Shown: positions 1 to 6,284 of the stretch, in pieces
Numbering within the stretch: position 1 is the stretch's first letter
Layout of the letters: every line of letters begins with the position of its first letter
Assembly (NCBI GenBank): GCA_023129805.1
Contig: JAGMBK010000060.1
Span: 1-10,740 of the forward strand
Length of the DNA stretch: 10,740 nt
Direction: 5' to 3'
From: Candidatus Zixiibacteriota bacterium
GTDB taxonomy: Bacteria > Zixibacteria > MSB-5A5 > SM1-73
Translations under genes and position numbers: made by a program
Notes under the pieces: model-generated
What the model saw: the letters and a program-made list of their open reading frames with translations, nothing else
Databases searched by the model: none
Told to the model about the DNA's origin: nothing

Positions 1-1
1 T

Positions 2-661
2 TCTGCTCTGGTGGCGGCGGGAGCTTTATCGTTTGAAGATGGTCTGGAAGCGGTGAAGGTCCGAAGTCTTCTGATGCAGGAGGCTTGTGAGAAAAGCGAT
101 GGAACCATGGCGGCTATCATCGGGCTTACGGAGAAGGATATCTTGTCCATCTGTCGGGAAGCTGCAAATTACGGCATGATTCAACCAGCCAATTTCAACT
201 CCCAAGATCAAATAGCCCTCACCGGCGAAAGAAGAGCAGTGGAAAAGGGGGTGGAGCTGGCAAAAGAAAGGGGTGCCAAAAGAGCAATCCTTCTGGAGGT
301 GGCAGGAGCTTTTCACTCCGAGTTGATGCGTCCGGCTCAAGAGAAGTTCAAACAGGTAATGGAGAAGCTGGAGATAAAAAAACCTGCTGTTCCGGTGGTG
401 GCGAACGTCAATGCTGAGCCTGTCTCCGAGCCTTCGCAGATAAAGGAGCTTTTGGTGGATCAGATCATCATGCCGGTTTTGTGGTATCTATCTATGGAAC
501 GAATGTATAAAGAAGGAGTGAGAAATTTCGCAGAGATCGGTCCGGGAAGAGTGTTGCAGGGGCTTTTGAAAAGATCGTTCAAAGATACGCGCGGGTTAGG
601 GATAGACAAACTTGCAGATTTAGAAAAATTTACCCAGATGGTGGAGGTGGGAGCTATCTAA
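2..661 (+). CDS. fabD: Malonyl-CoA:ACP transacylase FabD, 5'-truncated by window edge
   Basis: FabD moves malonyl from CoA to the phosphopantetheine arm of ACP, supplying the extender unit for cytosolic type II fatty-acid synthesis. The frame is open to the left edge. The first visible residues, SALVAAGALSFEDG, are the stretch that follows the GHSxGE nucleophile motif in this family, so the catalytic serine lies just outside the window. About 219 residues are visible, roughly the C-terminal two thirds of a normal protein of about 310 residues. The second catalytic residue is seen as the histidine in GAFHSELM. The C-terminal part has the usual FAEIGPGRVLQGLLKR segment. The GTG at position 11 is an internal valine codon, not a start. 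fabG follows after 73 bp in the same direction, the common fabD-fabG-acpP-fabF order. I am confident of family and role. Confidence 0.95.
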   Translation, partial: SALVAAGALSFEDGLEAVKVRSLLMQEACEKSDGTMAAIIGLTEKDILSICREAANYGMIQPANFNSQDQIALTGERRAVEKGVELAKERGAKRAILLEVAGAFHSELMRPAQEKFKQVMEKLEIKKPAVPVVANVNAEPVSEPSQIKELLVDQIIMPVLWYLSMERMYKEGVRNFAEIGPGRVLQGLLKRSFKDTRGLGIDKLADLEKFTQMVEVGAI

Positions 662-704
662 GCTCCTTTTGCCCATTTGAAGAACGGGTAAGGGCAGAAA
701 AAAA

Positions 705-736
705 GTTCAATAGTTCAAGGGTTCAATAGTTCAAAT
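705..736 (+). repeat. Four exact-period GTTCAA octamers ending at the fabG start codon
   Basis: GTTCAA begins at 705, 713, 721 and 729, so the period is exactly 8 bp, with spacers TA, GG, TA and AT. The last copy abuts the ATG at 735. The tract takes the place where a Shine-Dalgarno sequence would be expected. The only purine-rich candidate is AAGGG at about 717-721, some 13 bases from the ATG, which is longer than usual. Confidence 0.85.
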
Positions 737-1475
737 GAGCTTAAAAGGTAAAGTGGCGTTGGTAACCGGAGGGGCACAGGGGATAGGAAAAGCTATTGCG
801 GTAAGATTAGCCCAGGAAGGAGCAGAGGTGGCCATCGCCGACGTCAATATCGACTTGGCTCAGTCCGTCCTTGCGGAGATGAAAAGCCGGGGAACGGCGG
901 CGGTCGCTTTCCAGGCGGATGTATCCGATTCCTCCCAGGTGGAGGAGTTGATCAAGAAAACAGTAAAGAGATTTTCCACATTGGATATTCTGGTCAACAA
1001 TGCTGGAATCGCCAGGGACGCTCTTTTGATCCGAACCACGGAGGAGGATTGGGACCAGGTGATAAAGGTCAACTTGAAAGGCGCCTTCAATCTGACCAAA
1101 AGCGCCGCCAAGGTGATGATTAAGCAAAAATCCGGAAGGATCGTGAACATATCCTCGGTGATTGGATTGATGGGAAATGCAGGACAGGCAAGCTATGCTG
1201 CTTCCAAGGCAGGTTTGGTCGGGTTGACCAAGTCAGCCGCCAAGGAACTTGCCGGACGGGGAATAACCGTAAACGCAGTCGCTCCCGGATACATCCAGAC
1301 AGCCATGACAGAGAAACTTTCTCAAGCGGCAAAGGATGCTTTTCTTAACCTGATTCCTTTAAAAAGGGCGGGAACCCCAGAGGATGTGGCTAATCTGGTG
1401 GCATTTTTGGCTTCCGATCAAGCCAGCTACATCACCGGGCAGGTGATTCAGGTGGATGGGGGACTATTGATGTGA
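735..1475 (+). CDS. fabG: 3-oxoacyl-ACP reductase FabG
   Basis: FabG reduces 3-oxoacyl-ACP to (R)-3-hydroxyacyl-ACP with NADPH, the first reduction of each elongation cycle. It is a classical short-chain dehydrogenase of 246 residues, the usual FabG length. The Rossmann motif TGGAQGIG is at residues 11-18 and NNAG at 88-91. The catalytic set is Asn113, Ser141 (NISSVIG), Tyr154 and Lys158 (YAASK). PG follows at 184-185, and the C-terminus GQVIQVDGGLLM is typical. The start is fixed by the canonical MSLKGKVALVTGG opening, although the upstream sequence is a repeat rather than a good ribosome site. Lying between fabD and acpP makes the fatty-acid role much more likely than another SDR function. 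Confidence 0.96.
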   Translation: MSLKGKVALVTGGAQGIGKAIAVRLAQEGAEVAIADVNIDLAQSVLAEMKSRGTAAVAFQADVSDSSQVEELIKKTVKRFSTLDILVNNAGIARDALLIRTTEEDWDQVIKVNLKGAFNLTKSAAKVMIKQKSGRIVNISSVIGLMGNAGQASYAASKAGLVGLTKSAAKELAGRGITVNAVAPGYIQTAMTEKLSQAAKDAFLNLIPLKRAGTPEDVANLVAFLASDQASYITGQVIQVDGGLLM

Positions 1476-1600
1476 GAGGCGCCATTAGAAAAGATTTTGA
1501 ATTTTATACAAATGAATTAAATTATCCCCGATCGTAGGGGATGGCGTTGTGAGAAAATATTCAAAGTTAGATTTTAACAAAAAATAAGGAGGAGCTAAAC
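1476..1600 (+). promoter_or_regulatory. AT-rich leader before acpP with a small hairpin
   Basis: The 125-bp gap between fabG and acpP is AT-rich and carries a perfect 6-bp hairpin, ATCCCC at 1524-1529 with GGGGAT at 1537-1542. No T-run follows, so it is not an intrinsic terminator. The strong ribosome site AAGGAGGAG at 1586-1594, with GGAGG 8 bases before the ATG, suits the high ACP demand of the cell. An internal promoter for acpP is plausible, but I could not find a convincing -35/-10 pair. The GTAG at 1534-1537 is in the loop and edge of the hairpin, so this is not a standard GTAG-headed REP. Confidence 0.4.
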
Positions 1601-1861
1601 ATGTCGGTGGAAGAAAGGGTGAAAAAGATCGTGATCGATCAGTTGGGCGTGGAGGAGGGTCAGCTGACCAGGGAAGCTAAATTTGTGGACGATCTGGGAG
1701 CGGACTCTCTGGACACTGTGGAGTTGATCATGGCTCTGGAGGAGGAATTCACTACCGAGAAATTCAAGCTGGAGATTCCGGATGATGAGGCGGAAAAGAT
1801 TACCACGTTGGGACAGGCAATTGATTATATAGAAAAGCACTTACCCAAAGAAGAGAGCTAA
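1601..1861 (+). CDS. acpP: Acyl carrier protein AcpP, with an extended helix II-III loop
   Basis: ACP carries growing acyl chains on a 4'-phosphopantetheine attached to a serine. Here that is Ser36 in the signature [13 protein letters not shown]. The protein is 86 residues, acidic, and preceded by a strong Shine-Dalgarno sequence. The part after helix II is unusual. The common form runs from EEEF almost directly into a short (I/D)IEIPDEDAEKI segment. Here TTEKFKL sits before [10 protein letters not shown], an apparent gain of about five residues, which also explains the length above the usual 77-80. The rest is ordinary. It lies 125 bp after fabG and 9 bp before fabF, and FabD, FabG, FabF and possibly the lipoyl-pathway enzyme downstream all use it. 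Confidence 0.96.
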   Translation: MSVEERVKKIVIDQLGVEEGQLTREAKFVDDLGADSLDTVELIMALEEEFTTEKFKLEIPDDEAEKITTLGQAIDYIEKHLPKEES

Positions 1862-1870
1862 GAGGTTATC

Positions 1871-3130
1871 ATGAATAGTTCCGTTATCTCTTTAAGTCGG
1901 GTGGTGGTTACCGGGATGGGGGTGATAGCTCCGGTTGGCAATTCGGTGGAGGAGTTCTGGAACAATCTCAAGGGTGGTGTCTCCGGCATCGATCGGATCA
2001 GCCGATTTGATGCCACCCAGTTCACCACCCAAATTGCCGGAGAGGTCAAGGGCTTTGATATCTCTAAATATATGGAGAGAAAAGAGGCGCGGAGGATGGA
2101 TTTAGCCCAGCAGTATGCGATCGCATGTGCTCAACAGGCTTTTGACCAGTCCGGCCTGGGGTCAGATTCTCTGGAGCCGGAACGGGCAGGAGTGGTGGTG
2201 GGAAGCGGAATCGGAGGCATAGAGACCTTCGAGAAACAGCATGCTATTTTTTTGAATCAGGGTCCCAATCGGGTCAGCCCCTTTTTCATTCCCATGATGA
2301 TCATCGACATGTGTGCCGGATTGATCTCCATACGTTTTAATTTCAAGGGACCCAACTATGCCACTGTGTCTGCCTGTGCCTCCGGCGCTCAGGCCGTCGC
2401 GGATGCCTTTAGAATAATCCGGCGAGGAGAGGCAGATGTGATGATTACCGGAGGAAGCGAAGCCTCCATCACCCCGATGTCTTTGGCCGGATTCTGTTCT
2501 GCCCGGGCTCTCTCCACCCGTAACCATGAGCCCCAGAAAGCCTCCCGTCCCTTTGATAAAGAGAGGGACGGATTTGTAATGTCGGAGGGAGCTGGAATAC
2601 TGATCTTGGAAAGCCTGGAGCATTCTCAAAGCCGAGGTGCAAAAATCTTTGCTGAGGTTGTGGGCGTGGGAATGACCGCAGATGCCTACCATATTACCGC
2701 ACCGGCTCCCGGAGGCGAGGGAGCCATTAAGGCGATGAGGTTAGCTTTAAAGGATGCCGGTCTGGGTCCTGATTCAGTGGATTATATTAACTCTCATGGA
2801 ACCTCCACCGATCTTAATGATTTGACTGAAACCCAGGCTATCAAGGTGGTGTTTGGAGAAAAGGCTAAAAAGATTCCGGTGAATTCCACCAAATCAATGA
2901 TCGGTCATCTGTTAGGGGCGGGTGGAGCTGTGGAGCTGATAGCCACCGTCAAGTCGATTGAAGAGGAAATACTCCATCCCACCATAAACTATGAATTTCC
3001 CGACCCGGAATGCGACCTAGACTATGTGCCCAATCAAATGCAAAAAGTTGATGTGAATGTCGCCCTAAGCAACTCCTTTGGATTTGGCGGGCATAACATC
3101 TCCATCGCTGTAAGGAAATTCGTTCCATGA
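1871..3130 (+). CDS. fabF: 3-oxoacyl-ACP synthase II FabF
   Basis: FabF is the elongating condensing enzyme (KAS II). It joins malonyl-ACP to acyl-ACP with loss of CO2. It has 419 residues, close to the usual 410-415. The thiolase-fold Cys-His-His triad is visible: Cys169 in SACASGAQ, His309 in NSHGTST and His346 in [10 protein letters not shown], with Lys341 just before the last. The C-terminal glycine-rich loop NSFGFGGHN is present. This Cys-His-His pattern separates it from FabH, which uses Cys-His-Asn. The start at 1871 has AGAGG five bases upstream and gives the normal [14 protein letters not shown] opening after about ten residues. It lies only 9 bp behind acpP, which implies co-transcription. 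Confidence 0.96.
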   Translation: MNSSVISLSRVVVTGMGVIAPVGNSVEEFWNNLKGGVSGIDRISRFDATQFTTQIAGEVKGFDISKYMERKEARRMDLAQQYAIACAQQAFDQSGLGSDSLEPERAGVVVGSGIGGIETFEKQHAIFLNQGPNRVSPFFIPMMIIDMCAGLISIRFNFKGPNYATVSACASGAQAVADAFRIIRRGEADVMITGGSEASITPMSLAGFCSARALSTRNHEPQKASRPFDKERDGFVMSEGAGILILESLEHSQSRGAKIFAEVVGVGMTADAYHITAPAPGGEGAIKAMRLALKDAGLGPDSVDYINSHGTSTDLNDLTETQAIKVVFGEKAKKIPVNSTKSMIGHLLGAGGAVELIATVKSIEEEILHPTINYEFPDPECDLDYVPNQMQKVDVNVALSNSFGFGGHNISIAVRKFVP

Positions 3131-3154
3131 GAATAAACCCGCTTTTTACTCTAA

Positions 3155-3213
3155 TGTAGTGGAAGGCTTCAGCCTTCCGTTCATAATCATGGAGACTGAA
3201 GGTTTCCGCTACA
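3155..3213. repeat. Inverted pair of GTAG-headed palindromes (REP/BIME-like) between fabF and rnc
   Basis: The outer arms TGTAGTGGAA (3155-3164) and TTCCGCTACA (3204-3213) pair over 10 bp with one G-T wobble. Inside are two hairpins. The left is GGAAGGC-TTCA-GCCTTCC (3161-3178), with a perfect 7-bp stem. The right is GGAGAC-TGAAG-GTTTCC (3191-3207), which read on the other strand is a degenerate copy of the left. The layout is two REP units head to head, each with GTAG at its outer foot. It sits 24 bp after the fabF stop. Confidence 0.75.
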
Positions 3214-3227
3214 CCTTAGTACGTGAT

Positions 3228-3262
3228 TGGATTAATAAAACATTTATATGCAATCTAATCCA
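3228..3262. repeat. 7-bp inverted repeat in the rnc leader
   Basis: TGGATTA at 3228-3234 pairs with TAATCCA at 3256-3262 around an AT-rich loop of 21 bases, 48 bp before the rnc start. RNase III genes in some bacteria are autoregulated through a structured leader, so the position is suggestive. This stem is short and its role is unproven. Confidence 0.3.
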
Positions 3263-3309
3263 GGTATTTTCTGGTTAAATTTCAGTTTCCCTGTTATCAG
3301 CAATAGCTC

Positions 3310-4098
3310 ATGTCACCTCATTTGCTCACATTTCTTAGAAGATTATTCACCAAAGGGAACCAGTTTAAAAAATGCCGGGAATTGGAAAAAAGGTTGGGCT
3401 ATCATTTCAGAAATCTGGAGCTTTTGGATCGAGCATTAACCCATAGATCTTACATCCATACCCCGGAGAACGAAAATCTACGGGCAAATGAGAGACTGGA
3501 ATTTTTGGGCGACTCGGTTTTGGGAATGGTAACCAGTCGGTTCTTATTTGAAAGCTTTCCGGAAAAAAGCGAAGGGGATCTGACCAAGCTTAAATCCACC
3601 CTGGTGAGTGAAGCAAACTTAAGCCGAATCGCCAAATCTATTTCTTTGGGGCGCTATCTTAATTTAAGCGAAGAGGAGGAAAAAGCTGGAGGGAGGGAGA
3701 GGAATTCCATTATCTCTGATGCTTATGAGGCGGTCATCGGCGCCATTTTTCTGGATGGCGGCTTAGCCCCGGCAGAGAGGATGATCCGGGATCAGATACT
3801 AAAAAAATATCTTGAGATAACCACCGACCAAGCCCTTCACAATTACAAGGGAGAGTTTCTGGAATATATGCAGGCTTTGGGATTGGGACTGCCCAGATAT
3901 GATGTGCTGGAAGAGCGAGGACCGGATCACCAGAAAAGATTTGTCATCGCCGTGTTAGTTAAAGGAAAAAAAATGGGAGAAGGGATGGGGAAAAATAAAA
4001 AAGAGGCAGAACAAAAGGCGGCTAAGACGGCTTTAGAAAACATCGACCAGCTATTCGGAGACCTCAAGAAGGAGAATCAACATCTTCCCCCGGATTAA
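3310..4098 (+). CDS. rnc: Ribonuclease III
   Basis: RNase III cuts double-stranded RNA, mainly in rRNA precursor processing. The protein has 262 residues in two parts. The catalytic domain spans about residues 22-172, with the signature ERLEFLGDS at 61-69. By position, the metal-binding residues are Glu64, Asp68, Asp137 and Glu140 (in SDAYEAVIGAIFLDGG). A double-stranded-RNA-binding domain runs from about 178 to 247, ending in KNKKEAEQKAAKTALE. The ATG at 3310 has no clear Shine-Dalgarno sequence. It gives a basic leader MSPHLLTFLRRLF before the conserved LEKRLGYHF, a kind of leader seen in many RNase III proteins, so I accept it. The position after fabF is a common acpP-fabF-rnc arrangement. 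The next gene starts 8 bp after the stop. Confidence 0.95.
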   Translation: MSPHLLTFLRRLFTKGNQFKKCRELEKRLGYHFRNLELLDRALTHRSYIHTPENENLRANERLEFLGDSVLGMVTSRFLFESFPEKSEGDLTKLKSTLVSEANLSRIAKSISLGRYLNLSEEEEKAGGRERNSIISDAYEAVIGAIFLDGGLAPAERMIRDQILKKYLEITTDQALHNYKGEFLEYMQALGLGLPRYDVLEERGPDHQKRFVIAVLVKGKKMGEGMGKNKKEAEQKAAKTALENIDQLFGDLKKENQHLPPD

Positions 4099-4106
4099 CC
4101 TGTGAG

Positions 4107-4958
4107 ATGAAAAGGTGGCGAGTAATTTTCACCGGCGCAAATGATGCCTTCTTCAATATGGCTTTGGATGAAGCGCTTTTGCTTTCATGCCAGAAGGGAG
4201 ACTCCCCTCCAGTTCTTCGTCTTTATCTATGGAAACCGCCGGCTGTCTCCATGGGCTACTTTCAATCCGCAGAAAAGACAGTTGATCTGAAAAGATGCAA
4301 AGATAGGGGTATTGATGTGGTGAGAAGAATCACCGGGGGGAGAGCGGTTCTACATGAAGACGAGTTCACCTATAGCGTGTGTGCATCCGCAGACGATTTC
4401 CCTCAATTGGGAGCTAACACTTTCCAGACCTATCAGAAATTAAGTATGGCTTTATTAGAATCATTGCATGTTTTAGGTGTTTTGGGAGAATGGGTCAAGC
4501 CTTCCGGAGACAAAAAATTCTCCCCTTTTCATATGATCTTTTCTAAGCCCTGCTTTATGAGCAATTCCAGATATGAAATACTGGTGGGAGGCAAAAAGCT
4601 GATCGGAAGTGCGCAACGACGATTTTACTTTCGATCCGATCAGCACAGAAAGAATAGCTTCATACAGCATGGTTCCATCCTTACAGGAAAGGGAGAATAT
4701 TCTTTAGCTGAACTTCTGCCTGGGGGGAGTTCGGTGGAGACTTTGAAGCAAAATCTGGAGGAGAAATCGACTAACATAGAGAAAATACTGAAAAGAAGAG
4801 TCAAGCCGGATGAAATTATTTCCGCTTTGAAAGTAGGTTTCGAAAAAGTCTTTACCTGCCGGATGGAAGATTCTAAGGTCTTGAAAGAAGAACTTGAGGT
4901 AGCGCAGAGCCTAAAGGAGAAAAAATATCTTTCTGAAAGGTGGAATCTGCGAAGATGA
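4107..4958 (+). CDS. Lipoate/octanoate transferase family protein (LipM-type octanoyltransferase or lipoate-protein ligase A)
   Basis: The protein belongs to the BPL/LplA/LipB fold family, which attaches lipoate or octanoate to the lysine of lipoyl domains such as GcvH and E2 subunits. It has 283 residues. Visible motifs are FFNMALDEALL near residues 15-25, the ligand-loop signature RRITGGRAVLH at 73-83, and the lysine motif GGKKLIGSAQRR at 161-172 followed by QHGSIL. Cys149, in KPCFMSNSRYE, lies where I recall the catalytic cysteine (about residue 150) of Bacillus LipM, a family of nearly the same length. That favours octanoyl-ACP:protein transfer over ATP-dependent ligation. The distance of 8 bp from rnc, in an operon that contains acpP, fits use of octanoyl-ACP. 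The choice between LipM and LplA is not settled by sequence reading, so I give no symbol. Confidence 0.85.
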   Translation: MKRWRVIFTGANDAFFNMALDEALLLSCQKGDSPPVLRLYLWKPPAVSMGYFQSAEKTVDLKRCKDRGIDVVRRITGGRAVLHEDEFTYSVCASADDFPQLGANTFQTYQKLSMALLESLHVLGVLGEWVKPSGDKKFSPFHMIFSKPCFMSNSRYEILVGGKKLIGSAQRRFYFRSDQHRKNSFIQHGSILTGKGEYSLAELLPGGSSVETLKQNLEEKSTNIEKILKRRVKPDEIISALKVGFEKVFTCRMEDSKVLKEELEVAQSLKEKKYLSERWNLRR

Positions 4959-4971
4959 AACTGCCATTGTC

Positions 4972-5096
4972 GAACTAATGCAAACGCACTAAATGTTTTT
5001 ACATTATCATTGCGTCCCTGAAGGGCGTGGACCCGCCAACGGCGGGACTTCGCTACGCTGGCAACGAGATTTTATTTAATACGTTTGTATTAGTTC
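4972..5096. repeat. 125-bp inverted-repeat element with 23-bp arms
   Basis: The arms 4972-4994 and 5074-5096 match in inverted orientation at 20 of 23 positions; the left arm starts GAACTAATGCAAACG. All three differences are transitions. Each arm is also a small hairpin in itself, for example TAATAC-GTTT-GTATTA in the right arm. The interior carries a GTAG-headed palindrome (5032-5056). I see no clear target-site duplication at the edges. It begins 13 bp after the stop of the preceding gene, so it could be a MITE-like element, a long 3' hairpin of the fab-rnc transcript, or both. Confidence 0.65.
5032..5056 (-). repeat. GTAG-headed palindrome (REP-like) inside the 125-bp element
   Basis: CCCGCC (5032-5037) pairs with GGCGGG (5041-5046) around the loop AAC. 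CTAC at 5053-5056 gives GTAG as the 5' head on the minus strand, six bases before the stem. A weaker CCC/GGG hairpin lies next to it at 5016-5025. Confidence 0.5.
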
Positions 5097-5415
5097 TACC
5101 AGCACTACCGGCGGCTGATTTCCTCTTCACTTCTCGGCAATTTTGTTCTCCTTTGCCTGTTCTTTTTTGATTGTCGGATTCTTTAAGAAACTGGAGCCTC
5201 CTTTTTCCTCACTTCTGCCTTTTCTTGCTTTCAGGTTGCTTTGCCAGCTCGGCATTAATAACTTTTTGGATAGGCGCTAACCTTGTGCTTTCCAAAGAAT
5301 TACACGAACAAGTCGGAAGGTTTTTACTTTGAAGGACATTTGCTTCTGTAAAAACAAAAATTTTGCAAATTTCTGCGTATATTCTATTGAAGATCGGGTA
5401 AAGATAGAGGTGTAT
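5097..5415. other. Gene-free stretch of about 320 bp, nothing recognised
   Basis: No convincing gene, repeat or RNA is visible here. Read on the minus strand it is rich in lysine codons, and an unsupported 42-codon frame (5127-5255) has no ribosome site. It may be a decayed coding remnant or plain spacer. The right part, after about 5340, is AT-rich and leads into the promoter of the next gene. Confidence 0.4.
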
Positions 5416-5444
5416 TTGTATAAGGCATTGTATGACAATATAAT
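5416..5444 (+). promoter_or_regulatory. Sigma-70-type promoter for the small gene at 5492
   Basis: The -35 box is TTGTAT at 5416-5421 and the -10 box a perfect TATAAT at 5439-5444, with a 17-bp spacer. A start near 5451 would leave a leader of about 40 bases, including the GAGG ribosome site at 5479-5482. The surrounding DNA is AT-rich, as expected for a promoter. Confidence 0.7.
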
Positions 5445-5491
5445 AGTAGATAAGTTGGGTCGCTATAGAAAGAATTTTGAGGTGAATGGCG

Positions 5492-5698
5492 ATGGATGGG
5501 AAGGTTAATTTTGTGATTCGTGGGAAACCTGAGTTGACTAAAAAGAGGCATCAGATTAACGTTTTGCTCAAAAGAGCCAGGAAAGGTAGGAAGCAGGCTA
5601 AGGATAAGCTGTACAAGGAGTTTGGTATCAGGATATATTCCTCTGAAGAGGTGGAAAAATATGTAGAGGAAAAGCTGAAAACCGAGGTGATTGAATAA
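5492..5698 (+). CDS. Small basic protein of unknown function (68 aa)
   Basis: I do not recognise this protein. An ATG two codons earlier (5486) is in frame, but the GAGG at 5479-5482 is only 3 bases from it and 9 bases from the ATG at 5492, so 5492 is preferred. The product is lysine- and arginine-rich with no signal peptide or membrane segment. A helical middle, LLKRARKGRKQAKDKLYKEF, is followed by an acidic and basic C-terminal helix, SSEEVEKYVEEKLK. The middle recalls the first helix of sigma-70 region 2 in ECF factors (pattern RAxxGDxxAxxxLYxxY). The protein is far too short for a sigma factor and lacks the DNA-binding parts. With its own promoter and terminator it looks like a real, separately transcribed gene. 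Confidence 0.7.
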   Translation: MDGKVNFVIRGKPELTKKRHQINVLLKRARKGRKQAKDKLYKEFGIRIYSSEEVEKYVEEKLKTEVIE

Positions 5699-5817
5699 TT
5701 GCCACCTGAAGTTAGCACAAAAGCGATATCAAAGAGAAAGAACAAGCAGACGGTTAAAAAAAGATAAAATCCCCTGGGTTAAGAAGTATCCAAAATAGGT
5801 GGAGTGGATAATTGAGG

Positions 5818-5850
5818 CGTCCCGCCAAAGGCGGGACGTTCTCTTTTTTT
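5818..5850 (+). terminator. Rho-independent terminator of the small-gene transcript
   Basis: A perfect 9-bp GC-rich stem, CGTCCCGCC (5818-5826) with GGCGGGACG (5830-5838), has an AAA loop and is followed by TTCTCTTTTTTT (5839-5850). It ends the plus-strand transcript about 120 bases after the small gene. The complement has no comparable T-run on its 3' side, so it is directional. Confidence 0.9.
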
Positions 5851-5932
5851 GTAATGGTGGGGTGTGGGGAATCCGTTAGATTTTTATAAACCCTAATGGA
5901 TACTGAAACTCATAGCCTCCACAAAAACACAA

Positions 5933-5957
5933 GGACGGGCAAAGGTGTCCAGCCTAC
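5933..5957 (-). repeat. Weak GTAG-headed palindrome (REP-like)
   Basis: GGAC (5933-5936) pairs with GTCC (5947-5950). CTAC at 5954-5957 puts GTAG at the 5' head on the minus strand. The stem is only 4-5 bp, so this is the weakest member of the set. Confidence 0.35.
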
Positions 5958-6015
5958 AAAGATATATTCCTTCTCGTCCAAAAGCCAAGGAATCTACGAC
6001 ATTTTAATGCATACA

Positions 6016-6042
6016 GGGGAAAACCTTTGTGTTCTCCCCTAC
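6016..6042 (-). repeat. GTAG-headed palindrome (REP-like)
   Basis: GGGGAAAAC (6016-6024) pairs with GTTCTCCCC (6031-6039) with one mismatch and a 6-base loop. The CTAC at 6039-6042 overlaps the foot of the stem, giving a minus-strand GTAG head. Confidence 0.6.
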
Positions 6043-6175
6043 GATCTCTTTAAAAAAATGTGGTGAAGGTGACCACATGTGCACCTATCGCAGGGTCAAT
6101 GCCCTAAATTAGCGCCTCAAAGACGGGCTTATCACAAAGGTATGTATCATAGGTGCATACCAAAGGATTTCCCAA

Positions 6176-6201
6176 GGTATTTTCAATACCGACGGCCCTA
6201 C
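6176..6201 (-). repeat. GTAG-headed palindrome (REP-like)
   Basis: GGTATT (6176-6181) pairs perfectly with AATACC (6185-6190) around TTC. CTAC at 6198-6201 supplies the GTAG head on the minus strand, seven bases from the stem. No T-run follows in either direction, so it is unlikely to be a terminator. Confidence 0.45.
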
Positions 6202-6227
6202 CTCCATCACTTGCTTCGCTTAGTTAT

Positions 6228-6252
6228 TGGTTCATAGTGGGTGGTTCATAGT
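6228..6252. repeat. Direct repeat of TGGTTCATAGT, two copies, 14-bp period
   Basis: Identical 11-mers lie at 6228-6238 and 6242-6252, separated by GGG. No function is visible. Confidence 0.7.
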
Positions 6253-6284
6253 ATCCCCGCACCACAACCCTCAACTAATTCAGT

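Noticed and set aside
671..695. GCCC...GGGC hairpin after fabD as a terminator
   Set aside because: The stem is only about 5 bp with a long loop, it is followed by A residues rather than T on the plus strand, and fabG follows in the same operon.
1524..1542. ATCCCC/GGGGAT hairpin with an internal GTAG as a REP element
   Set aside because: The GTAG is within the loop and 3' arm and not at the 5' foot of the stem, and no second palindrome follows it.
2162..2692. Long minus-strand frame of 176 codons inside fabF
   Set aside because: It lies wholly opposite a well-conserved gene and its translation is rich in H, S and G with no recognisable domain, which is typical of a complementary-strand shadow.
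5127..5255. Minus-strand lysine-rich frame of 42 codons starting MPSWQSNLK
   Set aside because: There is no ribosome site or promoter, and the composition is low-complexity. The other minus-strand frames over the same bases are open for similar lengths, so it is not distinguishable from chance.
5699..5767. TTG-initiated 22-residue frame right after the small basic gene, ending KKR
   Set aside because: It starts with a weak codon and has no ribosome site. It is short, and its lysine content simply follows the A-rich DNA. Treated as 3' untranslated region.
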